A DNA stretch of 64,000 bases from Armatimonadota bacterium (GTDB lineage: Bacteria; Armatimonadota; Zipacnadia; Zipacnadales; JABUFB01), in NCBI GenBank assembly GCA_013314775.1, contig JABUFB010000010.1:186001-250000 (forward strand), written 5' to 3'. Numbering within the stretch: the first letter of the stretch is position 1; each line of letters starts with the position of its first letter. The notes under the pieces are model-generated. The model was not told where the DNA came from. It saw only the letters and a program-made list of their open reading frames with translations, and did no database searches. Positions 1 to 9,135 of this stretch are shown piece after piece. The translations under genes were made by a program, and so were the position numbers.

Positions 1-1579
1 CTGCGCCTTTCACCCGGAAGGGTTCGGGCAGCGGTCGAATGCGCCGGTCCTCGACGGGCACGGGCACGAAGAAGTCCCTGGCCCCCGCCGCCGAGTACCA
101 GTAGGTCGTGCAGGCATACTCGCGATCCGCCGCGGCCCACTTCTCGATGTCGAACCGTATTCGCTCCCGAAACGGGATGTCGTCCAGAATGTGGAAGCGC
201 GCTACCGCCGTGTAACCGAAATTGCCCGGCCCGGTGCAGATGCTCTGGTTGTGGTAGGCGTGCTCGAACAGTGTGGTGTTGCACCACGCATATCCGAAGT
301 AGTCCTCGCTGCCGGTGCCGAAGAAGCTGGGGAATGTGTCGTCGTCCACCCAGACCTTCTCGTCACCCTCGCCCCACCAGGTCTGGTGGGTGTTGGTGAC
401 CGCGAGCATCACGCCCACGAAGCGCCCCGGCCCGGTGGCGTCGAGCATCCGCCAGTCCACGAACTGCGGGTCGGCGGGCAGCCATTCGTTGCGCCACTTC
501 GCCCGGAAGTAGAGGTCCCTTCCCGGGTCGAAATCCGCGCTCTTTGCCCAGATCTTGAACCGCAGCGTCAGCGGTTGAGACCAGTCATTGCGGACCCAGA
601 CCCGGCCCTGTCTCGCGAAGGGCATGTACCAGTTGCTGTAGCAGACCCCGTCCTTGCGCATTCCCACGGGCAGGCTTTCATAGGCATTCAAACCCGGCGA
701 GGAGCCGAAGAAGTCGCCCAGCGGCGCCCAGACCGAAGGCTCGGTATCATCGTCGAACTGCGCGCAGAGAACCGGCTCTCGCATGGCCTCGAACAGGGAG
801 TCCCTGGGTGCATCCACGCGCACTTCCATGCGCACGATGGCGGCCGGGCCGGTCAGGTCGGCAAGGATCGCCTCCTCACTGGGAAGGATGGTGACCCGGC
901 CGTCCGTACGCCTGGCGCCGTCCGTTGTGAACCGGTTAGCCGGATGCGCGAGGGTGCGCCCCACTTCCGCCATTACCGGGCGCACCTGCGGCAGCAGGCT
1001 CATCGAGAAAGGCTCCACCTCGGTGCCTTCCGGGTATGTCCGGTAGCCCACGTGGTAATAGAACCCGGGCTTGCTGGAGGTGACCTTGCACCTGCTCTGG
1101 TAGGGCATTGGGAAGTAGAGGTTCGCACCCAATGCCCGACGTCCGCTGAAGGGCGCCGGGAAGCACGCGAGCCCGGCGGAGGTGAGCTTCAGGAAATCCT
1201 CCTCCAGCGCCGGGGTCTCCAGGTCGTCGATGTAGATCCGCACCGTGCCCGCTCCATCGGGGTTCGCGGACCACAGGCGCAGGATCGCGCCCGGACCGTC
1301 CATCTCGGCCATCACGAACTCGGTGCGGCCTGCGTGCTGTTCAGTACGGATGAACTGCCCCGCGTCTCCGTTCGCGAACCAGCCGTCCCTGTCCGGCGCC
1401 ACGCTCGCCCGGTCGTAGCTGGACCACTGGTCGCTGCTTACGCTCGGCTCCGGCGCGGAGGCGAGACGCTCCATGTCCACCATCTCGCGCAGCAGACCGG
1501 CCACTGTAACCTGCGGGCCGGCCAGCGCCGGCAGAGCCCCACACAATGCGACCAGAACCAGCGGAATCAGTCGTTCCAT
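1..1579 (-). CDS. DUF2961 / GH172-like exported glycosidase (C-terminus beyond the left edge)
   Basis: The frame is open from an ATG at 1579 to the window edge (526 codons), so the 3' end is missing. The N-terminus (MERLIPLVLVALCGALPALA) is a Sec signal peptide, so the protein is exported. Its body matches DUF2961: an early 'GPGAILRLWSANPDGAGTV' segment followed by 'YIDD' is that family's hallmark, and the last visible part (IPFRERIRFDIEKW ... TTYWYSAAG) is its second conserved block. Known DUF2961 members (GH172) are difructose-anhydride enzymes and arabinofuranosidases, so a furanoside hydrolase is likely; the substrate cannot be read from sequence. It lies 57 bases downstream of the DUF4091 gene on the same strand and may share its transcript. 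Family call firm, activity tentative. Confidence 0.85.
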   Translation of the reverse strand, partial: MERLIPLVLVALCGALPALAGPQVTVAGLLREMVDMERLASAPEPSVSSDQWSSYDRASVAPDRDGWFANGDAGQFIRTEQHAGRTEFVMAEMDGPGAILRLWSANPDGAGTVRIYIDDLETPALEEDFLKLTSAGLACFPAPFSGRRALGANLYFPMPYQSRCKVTSSKPGFYYHVGYRTYPEGTEVEPFSMSLLPQVRPVMAEVGRTLAHPANRFTTDGARRTDGRVTILPSEEAILADLTGPAAIVRMEVRVDAPRDSLFEAMREPVLCAQFDDDTEPSVWAPLGDFFGSSPGLNAYESLPVGMRKDGVCYSNWYMPFARQGRVWVRNDWSQPLTLRFKIWAKSADFDPGRDLYFRAKWRNEWLPADPQFVDWRMLDATGPGRFVGVMLAVTNTHQTWWGEGDEKVWVDDDTFPSFFGTGSEDYFGYAWCNTTLFEHAYHNQSICTGPGNFGYTAVARFHILDDIPFRERIRFDIEKWAAADREYACTTYWYSAAGARDFFVPVPVEDRRIRPLPEPFRVKGA

Positions 1580-1636
1580 CACCGACCACCCTCTCGCTGT
1601 TGTGTCGTTGGTCTTCGCGTCGAACCGGCCTCGTGG

Positions 1637-3229
1637 CTACTTGAGCAACGCCGCAAGCTCCCGCCGCGCTGAGACATACCCTTGCGGGTCCTGGTTCCAG
1701 TCCTGGAAGGACCGCACCTGAGAGTCAACGATGGCGTCGACCTCCGCCTTTCTCCCCCTATTGGCGGCGAGGGTCATTATCTCGAAGTCCTCAAGTGCCT
1801 CGCGCACCAACTTGAGGCGAATGGACGGCACCGGCCCTCGAATGCCTGCCTCAAGTCCGGGGTAGACCAACATGCCCTCTCCCCAATACTTGTCCCGGAA
1901 ATGGGGCTTGTTCCAGACATCCTCGTACGCATCCCAGTACACGCTGGACCAGTACAGGAAGCCCTTGATACCGTAGCGCCAGCTTACCCAGAACGGCGCG
2001 CGAAAGTGCACGGGAGCGAAGTCCACCTGCCAGAAGGGGGCATTGCGCTGGCAAAGGGCGGTATAGCTCCAGAGGGTCTCGCCGAGTTCCTGGCGCTCCC
2101 GCGCAGTCTTCTCGTCCCAAAGGCCCCAGAGCGGGCACCAGATGTCCACCGCGCCGTACAGGTCTCCCCAATCGGGGTTGGAAGTGATGGTTTGCTCGGT
2201 ACACATACGCTTGATCCCCGGGTCGGCTTCCCGGATGAGAGCGCCCTGCTGCCGCACGATCTCGTACTCTTCGGCGTCATTGGGTTCGTCCCGCATGTAC
2301 ACGTAAGCGAGGTCCAGCCAGCCCTTCTCGCGCAGGTATCCGGCCAGCGCACGCAGACGCAGCTTGCACTTCTCGGGACCCTCACTCCAGCTGAATGGCA
2401 GGCGCAGAGCGTTCACATGCTTGTCTTCCACCATCATCCGCAGGCGCTCGCCGGTCTGAGAATCATCCACTGTTCCGTCATCCAGCACCTTCGGCCAGAT
2501 ATTGCCCAGACTGCCCGGAACCGCGCGGTGCGCGAGAAACGCGTCGATGTAGAGGTCCTCGACCTCGGCGAACTCGGGGGAGTTGGGGTCGAGATTGTTC
2601 TTCTTCGCAATGCGGCTACCCAGGCTGCCGAAGCTGGACTGCATCGCGATAGTGTCTGGGAGCTCGAAGGGCCAGACGGCAAGAATGACCGGGATCTGAG
2701 CCACCGTCTTCCCGGCCGAGGTGACCGTGACGCTGCCCCGGTACTCCCCGGGCGCGGTTCCTTTCGGCACGAACAGATCCGCCCAGTAGCCCTGGTTCGT
2801 GGCGGCTTCAATAGTGTATGGAGTGGCGTCATACTTCGCGCCCTGGATGTCCTGGCCCGTCTCCGGGTCCAGGAAGGGGATCAGGGCGTCAGGGTACCAG
2901 CCCGCAGGGGCGGTTGATCGCAGGCTGGGCTCGAAGACATTGAGATAGTGCTCGCGGAAAAGAGTGATACGGCTCGCAGGGATTGTGCCTGCCGGGCCCG
3001 TCAGGTCTGATGCGGTGAGATTCACGTCGGGAAGGGGCTGTTCACCCGCCCGGACGATGATCCGGAAGGCTTCGTACTCATTGGCCCCGGCCTCGAGGGT
3101 CACCTCAGAGACGGTGCCGGGGTCCGAGGATTTCAGCACGTGCTCCCACGGCGAAGCCACCCACACTGCCGGCTGTGCCCAGACGAGACTGGCAGCAATC
3201 AGCGCAACTACCACGAAGGCTTGCCACAT
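1637..3229 (-). CDS. Exported DUF4091 glycoside-hydrolase-like protein
   Basis: A 530-residue protein from the ATG at 3229 (MWQAFVVVALIAASLVWAQP), which gives a clean Sec signal peptide cut after VWA. The frame runs 11 codons further up, but those residues are charged and would bury the signal. The N-terminal half is beta-rich; the middle (about 200-400) looks like a TIM-barrel with 'LAYVYMRDEPNDAEEYE'. Residues about 420-485 carry the DUF4091 signature (GIKGFLYWSSVYWD ... GEGMLVYPG). DUF4091 proteins are predicted glycosidases of unknown specificity, common in carbohydrate loci of Armatimonadota and Bacteroidota. The gene sits 96 bases downstream of a methyltransferase gene, with a hairpin between them. 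Family certain, substrate unknown. Confidence 0.85.
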   Translation of the reverse strand: MWQAFVVVALIAASLVWAQPAVWVASPWEHVLKSSDPGTVSEVTLEAGANEYEAFRIIVRAGEQPLPDVNLTASDLTGPAGTIPASRITLFREHYLNVFEPSLRSTAPAGWYPDALIPFLDPETGQDIQGAKYDATPYTIEAATNQGYWADLFVPKGTAPGEYRGSVTVTSAGKTVAQIPVILAVWPFELPDTIAMQSSFGSLGSRIAKKNNLDPNSPEFAEVEDLYIDAFLAHRAVPGSLGNIWPKVLDDGTVDDSQTGERLRMMVEDKHVNALRLPFSWSEGPEKCKLRLRALAGYLREKGWLDLAYVYMRDEPNDAEEYEIVRQQGALIREADPGIKRMCTEQTITSNPDWGDLYGAVDIWCPLWGLWDEKTARERQELGETLWSYTALCQRNAPFWQVDFAPVHFRAPFWVSWRYGIKGFLYWSSVYWDAYEDVWNKPHFRDKYWGEGMLVYPGLEAGIRGPVPSIRLKLVREALEDFEIMTLAANRGRKAEVDAIVDSQVRSFQDWNQDPQGYVSARRELAALLK

Positions 3230-3291
3230 GGCCGATCCACCCTTTCGCGGGGATTTGAGCACAGTTTCCCCGTGGCGAAGGGGCGTTCCTT

Positions 3292-3313
3292 CCCCCGCGA
3301 TGCTTCGCGGGGG
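3292..3313 (-). terminator. GC-rich hairpin after the methyltransferase gene
   Basis: A perfect 9-base inverted repeat (3292-3300 with 3305-3313, CCCCCGCGA / TCGCGGGGG) around a 4-base loop. It starts 13 bases past the methyltransferase stop. No U-run follows on the minus strand, so it may be a weak terminator or an mRNA-stabilising stem rather than a strong intrinsic terminator. Confidence 0.45.
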
Positions 3314-3325
3314 GCAACCTGGGCA

Positions 3326-4117
3326 TCACCGGGCGAAGCCCGTCCCCAGAAGCCACGTACCATATCGCCGCTTGTACTCCTCTGACAGCGCAATCGGCCC
3401 AATGCGGTCGTATCCGAGGGTCGCTTTCAGACCCTTGACCAGCAGCCCCGTGGCCCGGCTCTTGGGCCACTTGCAGAGGGTATCCCAGACCATGTAGCCC
3501 TGCACCAGCACGTCCGTCAGCCCCACTGCCGAAAGCTCATCCGCCAGTTCCTCCGGCGTGATCTTCGCTTCGCGCAGGGGGCAGTCTTCCGCCGTCCAGG
3601 GCCACCCCAGGCGCTCCCAGCGATCCATCCACGGGTGCGCATTGTTCGGGATACACACCGCAACAAGCCCACCCGAAGCAGTGGCGTTCAAGTGCTTCTC
3701 CAGCACCGTCGCGCGCTCAGCCGCTTCAAACCAGTGCTCGATCAGGCCGTCCGACAGGCACACATCGAAGGCATGCCCGAAATCTCGCTCCAGCAAGTCG
3801 CCCTGCTCAAGCCGCACTTCAACTCCAGCGGGAATGTGCGGCCTCGCGCGTTCAACATTGAGCTTCGCTGATTCCAGGACGGGCGCGGAGTTATCGAACA
3901 AAGTCGCATTCGCGCCACGGATCGCGCAGGCAAGCCCCAGGCTTCCACCACCGCAACCCAGCTCGATCACCCTCCTGCCGGCGAGCGATCCCACCCGCTT
4001 CTCGATAAGCGTGACCGGGGGACGGGTAGAGAGCCGGATCATCGCCGAAGCCGAGGTCTCGTAGGGATCGATCCATCGGGCCATCGCTTCGTCCCATTCG
4101 CGCGTGACTCTGTCCAT
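3326..4117 (-). CDS. Class I SAM-dependent methyltransferase
   Basis: A 263-residue cytoplasmic protein. The ATG at 4117 is chosen because AGGAG sits 7 bases upstream; the longer open frame above it reads across the divergent promoter. Residues 50-59 (VIELGCGGGS) are the glycine-rich SAM-binding motif I. 'LEQGDLLERDF' and 'DVCLSDGLIEHW' fit motifs II and III of the Rossmann methyltransferase fold. No substrate-recognition domain is obvious, so the methyl acceptor is unknown. It diverges from the DUF4838 gene at 4311 across 193 bases and precedes the DUF4091 gene. A lone methyltransferase among exported glycan enzymes might act on sugars or lipids, but that is only context. Confidence 0.85.
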   Translation of the reverse strand: MDRVTREWDEAMARWIDPYETSASAMIRLSTRPPVTLIEKRVGSLAGRRVIELGCGGGSLGLACAIRGANATLFDNSAPVLESAKLNVERARPHIPAGVEVRLEQGDLLERDFGHAFDVCLSDGLIEHWFEAAERATVLEKHLNATASGGLVAVCIPNNAHPWMDRWERLGWPWTAEDCPLREAKITPEELADELSAVGLTDVLVQGYMVWDTLCKWPKSRATGLLVKGLKATLGYDRIGPIALSEEYKRRYGTWLLGTGFAR

Positions 4118-4310
4118 GCGCCATCTCCTGCTGGTGGCTCCACCAGTCTGGACGTGCCAGCATGCCTGGTCCGGTGAGGCGCTCCTATTCGACGACCAGC
4201 CGCCCTGCTCCTTCCGCACAACAGGAATGAGTGCGGGAGGGATCATGCCCATTCCCGTAGAAGGGTCAGTCGCTGAGGTTGGCGACCACGATCCCTGCGA
4301 GGGCCACAGC

Positions 4311-7300
4311 ATGAGACTCCCCGCTTTGCTCATCGGCGTTGCGACTCTGAGTATTACCAACCAGGCTGGACACGCCGCAAGCCTGACGCTGGTGGATGGC
4401 GGCGTTCCCGCCGCTACAATCGTGACTGCGGAGCGCCCAACCGTGCCCGCACGCCTCGCCGTCGAAGAACTCCAGACCCACGTAAAGCTCATCACCGGCG
4501 CGGAACTGCCTGTGGTGACGGACACCACTCCCGTTCGGGGTACCCGCATTCTCGTGGGCGAGAGCGCGGCGACCCGCAAACTGGGCCTGACCTCGGACAG
4601 CTTCGAGCCCCAGGAATACGTGGTCCAGTTCGCGCCCGACACCCTCGTCCTGATGGGCCGCGACAGCGACGAACCCGCGCGGGGAAATGTGTCGGTCTTT
4701 GGCAGGCCGGTTCCCGCCGAAGGCATGTTCGGCCGCGCTCTCAGCTTCGACGGCGGCTCCGCGATTGGGGTAGAGAACTGCGCCTTCAATGACCAGGAAG
4801 GCTCCATGGAAGCGTGGGTGTTCTTGCCGGAGGAGCTTGATCCCCGCATTGGGACCATCCTGCGCCTGGACAGCCCGGGCCCGTGGACTTACCACATCCT
4901 CCAGCGCGAACCGAACTCGCGGCGCATAAGCTACTTCACCTACGATGGGCATGGCGGAACCGCAGTGCGAACCGGTGAACTCTCCCCTGGCTGGCATCAC
5001 CTGCTGGCAACCCACAGCGTCGCCAATGACCGGCTCGAGCTGTTCGTGGACGGAACCAGCGCCGGTTCGGCCAAGTACCTCGTAACCTGCTGCGAGGGAT
5101 CCATGCTCCAGATCGGTGCGACCGGACTCACGGGGAACATGGGTAACCCCTTCACGGGGCGGATCGACGCTGTGCGGGTGACCCGAGCGGTCATCACTCC
5201 CGAAGAGAGCGGCTTCAAGGCGCGTCCGGCGGCAGGCCCGAAGACCGCGACACTGCTGCACTTCGATGAGGAGTCCGGTGTCCCCGTGGACTCGGGCGGC
5301 AGACTCGGGCCTGCGCCGCTTCCGGATTTCCACGACGATCAGGCCACCTGCTATGCGGTCTATGACTTTCTGGAACGCTTCTGTGGAGTGCGCTGGTTCA
5401 GTCCCACGGATTTCGGGACGATCTACACTCCCCGGAAGACGCTGACCGTGACCGGCGAGAGCATGCGGCGCTCCCCGGTTTTCAAGATGCGCACCGGCAC
5501 CATGATGAACCCGGGCAACTACGACCCTTCCATTACCACCTTCTGGCAGTCCGGCACTCCGGAGTTCGCGGATTTCGAAGCCACCGCTTACCCCCGCCTG
5601 CTTGAGCGGGCGCCCACCGAGGGCACCTTCCGGGCGGCCAAGAATCGGCAGACTAGGCTGTTCCTGCACCGTATGCGGGTCGGCGGCGAGCGCAATTACT
5701 GCAACCACTCGCTCTATGGCTACTATGACCGGTTCTGGCGCGATGGCGAGAAAAAGTCGTCGCTGTTCGTGGAGAAGCGCCCGGAGTACTTCGCCAAGGG
5801 CTACAACGGCGAGCCGCCGCAGATGTGCTACACCGACGAGGGGTTCCTGGAGCAGCTCGCCAAGGACGCGCGAGACTACTACGACGGCAAGGTCACCGGG
5901 GCGCAGCTGGGCATTTTCTGGAACCCCATCCCGCCCAACATGTTCCCCGTCGAACCCATGGACAACGCGGCCTTCTGCAAGTGCGAGGCATGCCAGAGAT
6001 GGGTCAGCCAGCGCGAGGCGGCGTCGATCTTCTTCTCCAATGGCCGCGACAGCGACTACTTCTTCAACTTCATCAACGGGGTGGCACGCAAGCTGCGCGA
6101 GACACATCCGGACAAGTGGATCATCACCCTGGCTTACATGTCCCATGCCGCGCCACCCGAGAAGGTGGCGCTTGAGCCGAATGTTGCTGTCCAGTACTGC
6201 TTCGCATGCAATCGCCTGAACTACGACAGGCCGTCCTATGAACACGAGCTCGAATACCTGGCCCAGTGGGGCGCGGAGAGCAAGCGCCGACCCATGTACC
6301 TGTGGCTATATTATACATTCCCCTGGGAAGTGGCGGTGAACGGAAAGTTCCATTGCTTCCCCGGCTACTTCGCGCACACAATCGGCGAGCAATTCAAGCT
6401 CTTCCATGAGTACGGCTACCGGGGCATCTTCCACTGCGGTTACGGCCAGGAGATCGAGGCGTACCTGACCTACAAACTCATGGACGACCCCACGCTGGAT
6501 GTGGATACACTCCTAGACGAGTACTTCACGGGCATGTATGGCCCCGCATCCGAATCAATGAAACGCATCTACCTGGAGATCGAGCAGGTCTACGGCGATC
6601 CGAAGAGCTACCCGCCGTCCATCGCCGAGGGCCGCATCGAGGGCCATCATCACCAGACCGAAGAGATTGCCTGGGGTTGGCTGGGCACCCAGGAGCGCAT
6701 GGATCGCTGGCAAGGGTATCTCGACCAGGCGAAAACCCTCGCCTCCACGGGCGATGAGGCAGCGCGGATCGCAATTTTCGAAAAGGGTATCTGGAACTAC
6801 ATGCTGGCCGGACGGCGCAGGTACTCAGCCCGCGAGCAGTACCGCAACGTCCCGCCGCCGCGTGGCGAGGCGCCCAGGGTCAGCCCGGCCAATGGCGACC
6901 CGTCTGCAGTGGACTGGGCGCAGGCGGGAGAATTCTCTCCATTCCGACAGAACACCGGTGAACCCACATCACGCAAGGTATCTGGACAGGCGGCCCATGA
7001 CGGTGAGTGGCTGTACCTGCGTCTCACCGAGGAGGGCGACCTCAGAGGGCTGCAGGATTCGCCGCACATCTATGATGGAGATGACTGGGAGATCTTTGTT
7101 TCCACGAGCAGGGGCGGGGCGAAATACTACCAGGTGGGCGTGAACCCATCAGGCGTCTGGGACAGCGGCCAGTATGAAGTCCCCCGAAAAGGCGAACCGT
7201 GGAAGACCGCCCTGCGGATCAACAGCACCGTCACCGAGGCGAAGGACCGCTGGACCGTGCTGGTCGCGGTGCCGCTCCGGGAGATCGTTCCAGACGGTTT

Positions 7301-7427
7301 CTCCGCAGGGGCCAGCATCTTCATGAACGTGTTTCGCGGCGGTCCGCAGGAGGCCCTGGCCTGGAGCCCCACCACCCAGCACGATTTCCACAGGCCCGAC
7401 CGCCTGGGCGAGATGGTGCTGAAGTAG
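4311..7427 (+). CDS. Exported DUF4838 protein with inserted LamG domain and C-terminal CBM9-like domain
   Basis: A 1038-residue protein from the ATG at 4311 (MRLPALLIGVATLSITNQAGHA), a Sec signal with GAGGG upstream; the open frame reaches further up but into the methyltransferase promoter. Order: GH20b/GH67N-like strand-helix domain (about 25-115, 'RLAVEELQTHVKLITGAELP'); a LamG/concanavalin-like lectin domain (about 122-340, 'GSMEAWVFLPEE', 'GRIDAVRVTRAVI'); then the DUF4838 core resuming at 'ATCYAVYDFLERFCGVRWF', with the family's CxCxxC motif (FCKCEACQRW, about 550-560). The end (about 860-1038) resembles CBM9-type domains ('GDDWEIFVSTS', 'WTVLVAVPLREI'). The lectin domain interrupts DUF4838 where related proteins are continuous. 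Predicted extracellular glycosidase of unknown substrate. Confidence 0.85.
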   Translation: MRLPALLIGVATLSITNQAGHAASLTLVDGGVPAATIVTAERPTVPARLAVEELQTHVKLITGAELPVVTDTTPVRGTRILVGESAATRKLGLTSDSFEPQEYVVQFAPDTLVLMGRDSDEPARGNVSVFGRPVPAEGMFGRALSFDGGSAIGVENCAFNDQEGSMEAWVFLPEELDPRIGTILRLDSPGPWTYHILQREPNSRRISYFTYDGHGGTAVRTGELSPGWHHLLATHSVANDRLELFVDGTSAGSAKYLVTCCEGSMLQIGATGLTGNMGNPFTGRIDAVRVTRAVITPEESGFKARPAAGPKTATLLHFDEESGVPVDSGGRLGPAPLPDFHDDQATCYAVYDFLERFCGVRWFSPTDFGTIYTPRKTLTVTGESMRRSPVFKMRTGTMMNPGNYDPSITTFWQSGTPEFADFEATAYPRLLERAPTEGTFRAAKNRQTRLFLHRMRVGGERNYCNHSLYGYYDRFWRDGEKKSSLFVEKRPEYFAKGYNGEPPQMCYTDEGFLEQLAKDARDYYDGKVTGAQLGIFWNPIPPNMFPVEPMDNAAFCKCEACQRWVSQREAASIFFSNGRDSDYFFNFINGVARKLRETHPDKWIITLAYMSHAAPPEKVALEPNVAVQYCFACNRLNYDRPSYEHELEYLAQWGAESKRRPMYLWLYYTFPWEVAVNGKFHCFPGYFAHTIGEQFKLFHEYGYRGIFHCGYGQEIEAYLTYKLMDDPTLDVDTLLDEYFTGMYGPASESMKRIYLEIEQVYGDPKSYPPSIAEGRIEGHHHQTEEIAWGWLGTQERMDRWQGYLDQAKTLASTGDEAARIAIFEKGIWNYMLAGRRRYSAREQYRNVPPPRGEAPRVSPANGDPSAVDWAQAGEFSPFRQNTGEPTSRKVSGQAAHDGEWLYLRLTEEGDLRGLQDSPHIYDGDDWEIFVSTSRGGAKYYQVGVNPSGVWDSGQYEVPRKGEPWKTALRINSTVTEAKDRWTVLVAVPLREIVPDGFSAGASIFMNVFRGGPQEALAWSPTTQHDFHRPDRLGEMVLK

Positions 7428-7481
7428 ATTGTGGGTGGATTGAGCAGCCCCCGGTCCGTGGCGTTATCGGGTGTCGGCGCG

Positions 7482-9029
7482 TTACAGGTCTGGCTGCTCG
7501 GAAGCCGTGGAGGCATGGGGCCCGGCGGCCGCCGGTGCGGCTCTGGCAGGGCGGGTGAAATCGTAGAGAAACAGTGCCGCTCCGGGCCGCTGGAACTCGT
7601 CAATACGGGTCCCGATCGCGTTCAGATCACGCAAGAAGGGCTGCTCGTCGCGTACACCGCCCCACGGGCAGGGGACGCAGTAGACCACCCAGACGCGCCG
7701 CTTGCCACGCAGAGCTTCAAGGCCCCGACTGTATGCTTCCGGGTCTTCTCGTCGTCCTGCACCGATGGTGTACTCACCGGGCCCAATGCCCAGAGCCGAA
7801 GCGTAATAACGAAACGGGTTCCGAGACCCATAGAAGACGTAGATCGTGTCCCCAGCTCGGCGTTCGCGCGACAGGCGCTCAACCACAGGTCGCACCTCCT
7901 CAACCGTTCGGGGCCGGAGGATGTCCCGGCCTGCCACCAGCGCAAGCGGCACGAGGATAATCAAGAGCAGGATCGTCCCGACGGCTCCCTCCAGGCCGCG
8001 CGATTGCCGAACGATGTGCACCGTCCCAGTCGCGATGAGCAGAAGAGAAAAGGGCACTGTGAAGAGCAGAAGACGGTCCGCGAAGGGGTACTTGCCCATG
8101 GCCGAAGCCGCAAGTGCCAGGAGTACTGGCGAGACCAGCAACCAGAATCCCTTCGCTGAACGGCGCCAGGCCAACACGCAGCCCACGAACAGCGGGAGAA
8201 ATGCGACCCCCGGATATGGGAAACCGCCAGGCATCCTCAAGGCTTCAGAGAGCGTCTCCAGATACCACCGGACGTCCTCCGCGCTCATCGGGGGAATTGG
8301 GGCGAAGCTGGCCTGCCAGTACCCTGTGAGGAACTGGCTCTCCGTCGCGGGGGATAATGTCAGGCGATGCACCAGAAGGAAACTGGAGGACCAAATGGCG
8401 GCGCCGGCGACTACAGCAAGTAGACCGCGCCAGCGACGCTCGGCGAGGCAATACGCACCGTGCACCAGGCATAGCCCTGCGAGCACGAACACAACCGCGT
8501 GGAAGAACCAGACCGCTGCCGCGCCGAGCAACCCCGTAAGGAGCCAGCGTCGTCCCTCGATGCTCCCCTGTCCCGCGAGCAGGAAGGCGAGCATCGAGAA
8601 GAGCACGTCGCCTGAGTACTGTTTGAGTTCGGCGGAATATGCCACGAGATGCCCGGATATAGCGAAGATGCCCAATGCCAGCGCCGTCTCCGCTCGCCCC
8701 GTCCACCGGCGACACAGGCCGTAGAACACGGGCAGGCTCAGGAGGCCGAACAGGAAGGCCGGCAGCCGGAGAGCGGCTTCCGAGGGGCCGAGCAGATCAA
8801 ATGCAGCGCGAGACAACCAGAGGAACCCGGGCGGACAGACCTGATCGTTGCTCAGAGGGAGCATTAGCTCAGCATAGGAACGTTCGACTATGTTCAGCGC
8901 CAGCGAGGCCTCGTCCGTCCACAGAGATCGGCCCGAGAAGTACTGAACTGCTCTCAGAACCACGCCCAGACCGATGAGTATCCACGGCCAGTAGGCCTTC
9001 GCCCACGCCCCCAGGCGGGAGGTACTGAT
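7482..9029 (-). CDS. GT39-type (ArnT/PMT-like) integral membrane glycosyltransferase, probable AUC start
   Basis: A multi-pass membrane protein of 515 residues as called. 'SGRSLWTDEASLAL' in the first loop holds the Asp-Glu pair (D39-E40) that is catalytic in GT-C enzymes using polyprenyl-phosphate sugars. About ten hydrophobic segments follow, then a soluble C-terminal part ('IYVFYGSRNPFRYY'). No ATG lies in frame near the expected start. GGAGGAG at 9043-9037 is 7 bases before an AUC at 9029, and that start gives exactly the length and N-terminal register of the paralogue at 9845-11392. GTG at 9065 or 9071 would add 12 or 14 unaligned residues. Probably transfers a sugar from polyprenyl phosphate to a periplasmic acceptor. 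Last gene of the glycosyltransferase run, 70 bases after the GT2 start-side neighbour as counted from the GTG alternative. Confidence 0.8.
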   Translation of the reverse strand: MSTSRLGAWAKAYWPWILIGLGVVLRAVQYFSGRSLWTDEASLALNIVERSYAELMLPLSNDQVCPPGFLWLSRAAFDLLGPSEAALRLPAFLFGLLSLPVFYGLCRRWTGRAETALALGIFAISGHLVAYSAELKQYSGDVLFSMLAFLLAGQGSIEGRRWLLTGLLGAAAVWFFHAVVFVLAGLCLVHGAYCLAERRWRGLLAVVAGAAIWSSSFLLVHRLTLSPATESQFLTGYWQASFAPIPPMSAEDVRWYLETLSEALRMPGGFPYPGVAFLPLFVGCVLAWRRSAKGFWLLVSPVLLALAASAMGKYPFADRLLLFTVPFSLLLIATGTVHIVRQSRGLEGAVGTILLLIILVPLALVAGRDILRPRTVEEVRPVVERLSRERRAGDTIYVFYGSRNPFRYYASALGIGPGEYTIGAGRREDPEAYSRGLEALRGKRRVWVVYCVPCPWGGVRDEQPFLRDLNAIGTRIDEFQRPGAALFLYDFTRPARAAPAAAGPHASTASEQPDL

Positions 9030-9135
9030 AGCGCATCTCCTCCACTCGCCCCCGCAGCGGATCACCCACACCTGCAGCCACAAGGGAGCTACTGCCGGTC
9101 TACTTTCGCGACACGTCTTTCCCGGCGAACGTCGA

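Noticed and set aside
191-1672. 493-codon plus-strand open frame
   Set aside because: It is antisense to the DUF2961 gene, which has a signal peptide and family motifs; the plus-strand reading is Arg/Val/His-rich with no recognisable domain.
1682-2917. 411-codon plus-strand open frame
   Set aside because: It is the reverse strand of the DUF4091 gene in a GC-rich genome; no motifs and no Shine-Dalgarno.
4104-4310. N-terminal extension of the DUF4838 gene
   Set aside because: It would overlap the divergent methyltransferase start and bury the signal peptide at 4311.
4266-6245. 659-codon minus-strand open frame
   Set aside because: Antisense to the DUF4838 gene at 4311; composition typical of GC-rich shadow frames.
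8869-9081. Short frame with an ATG at 9036 next to the GT39 start
   Set aside because: The ATG lies directly against GGAGGAG and in the wrong frame; its product has no GT39 sequence.
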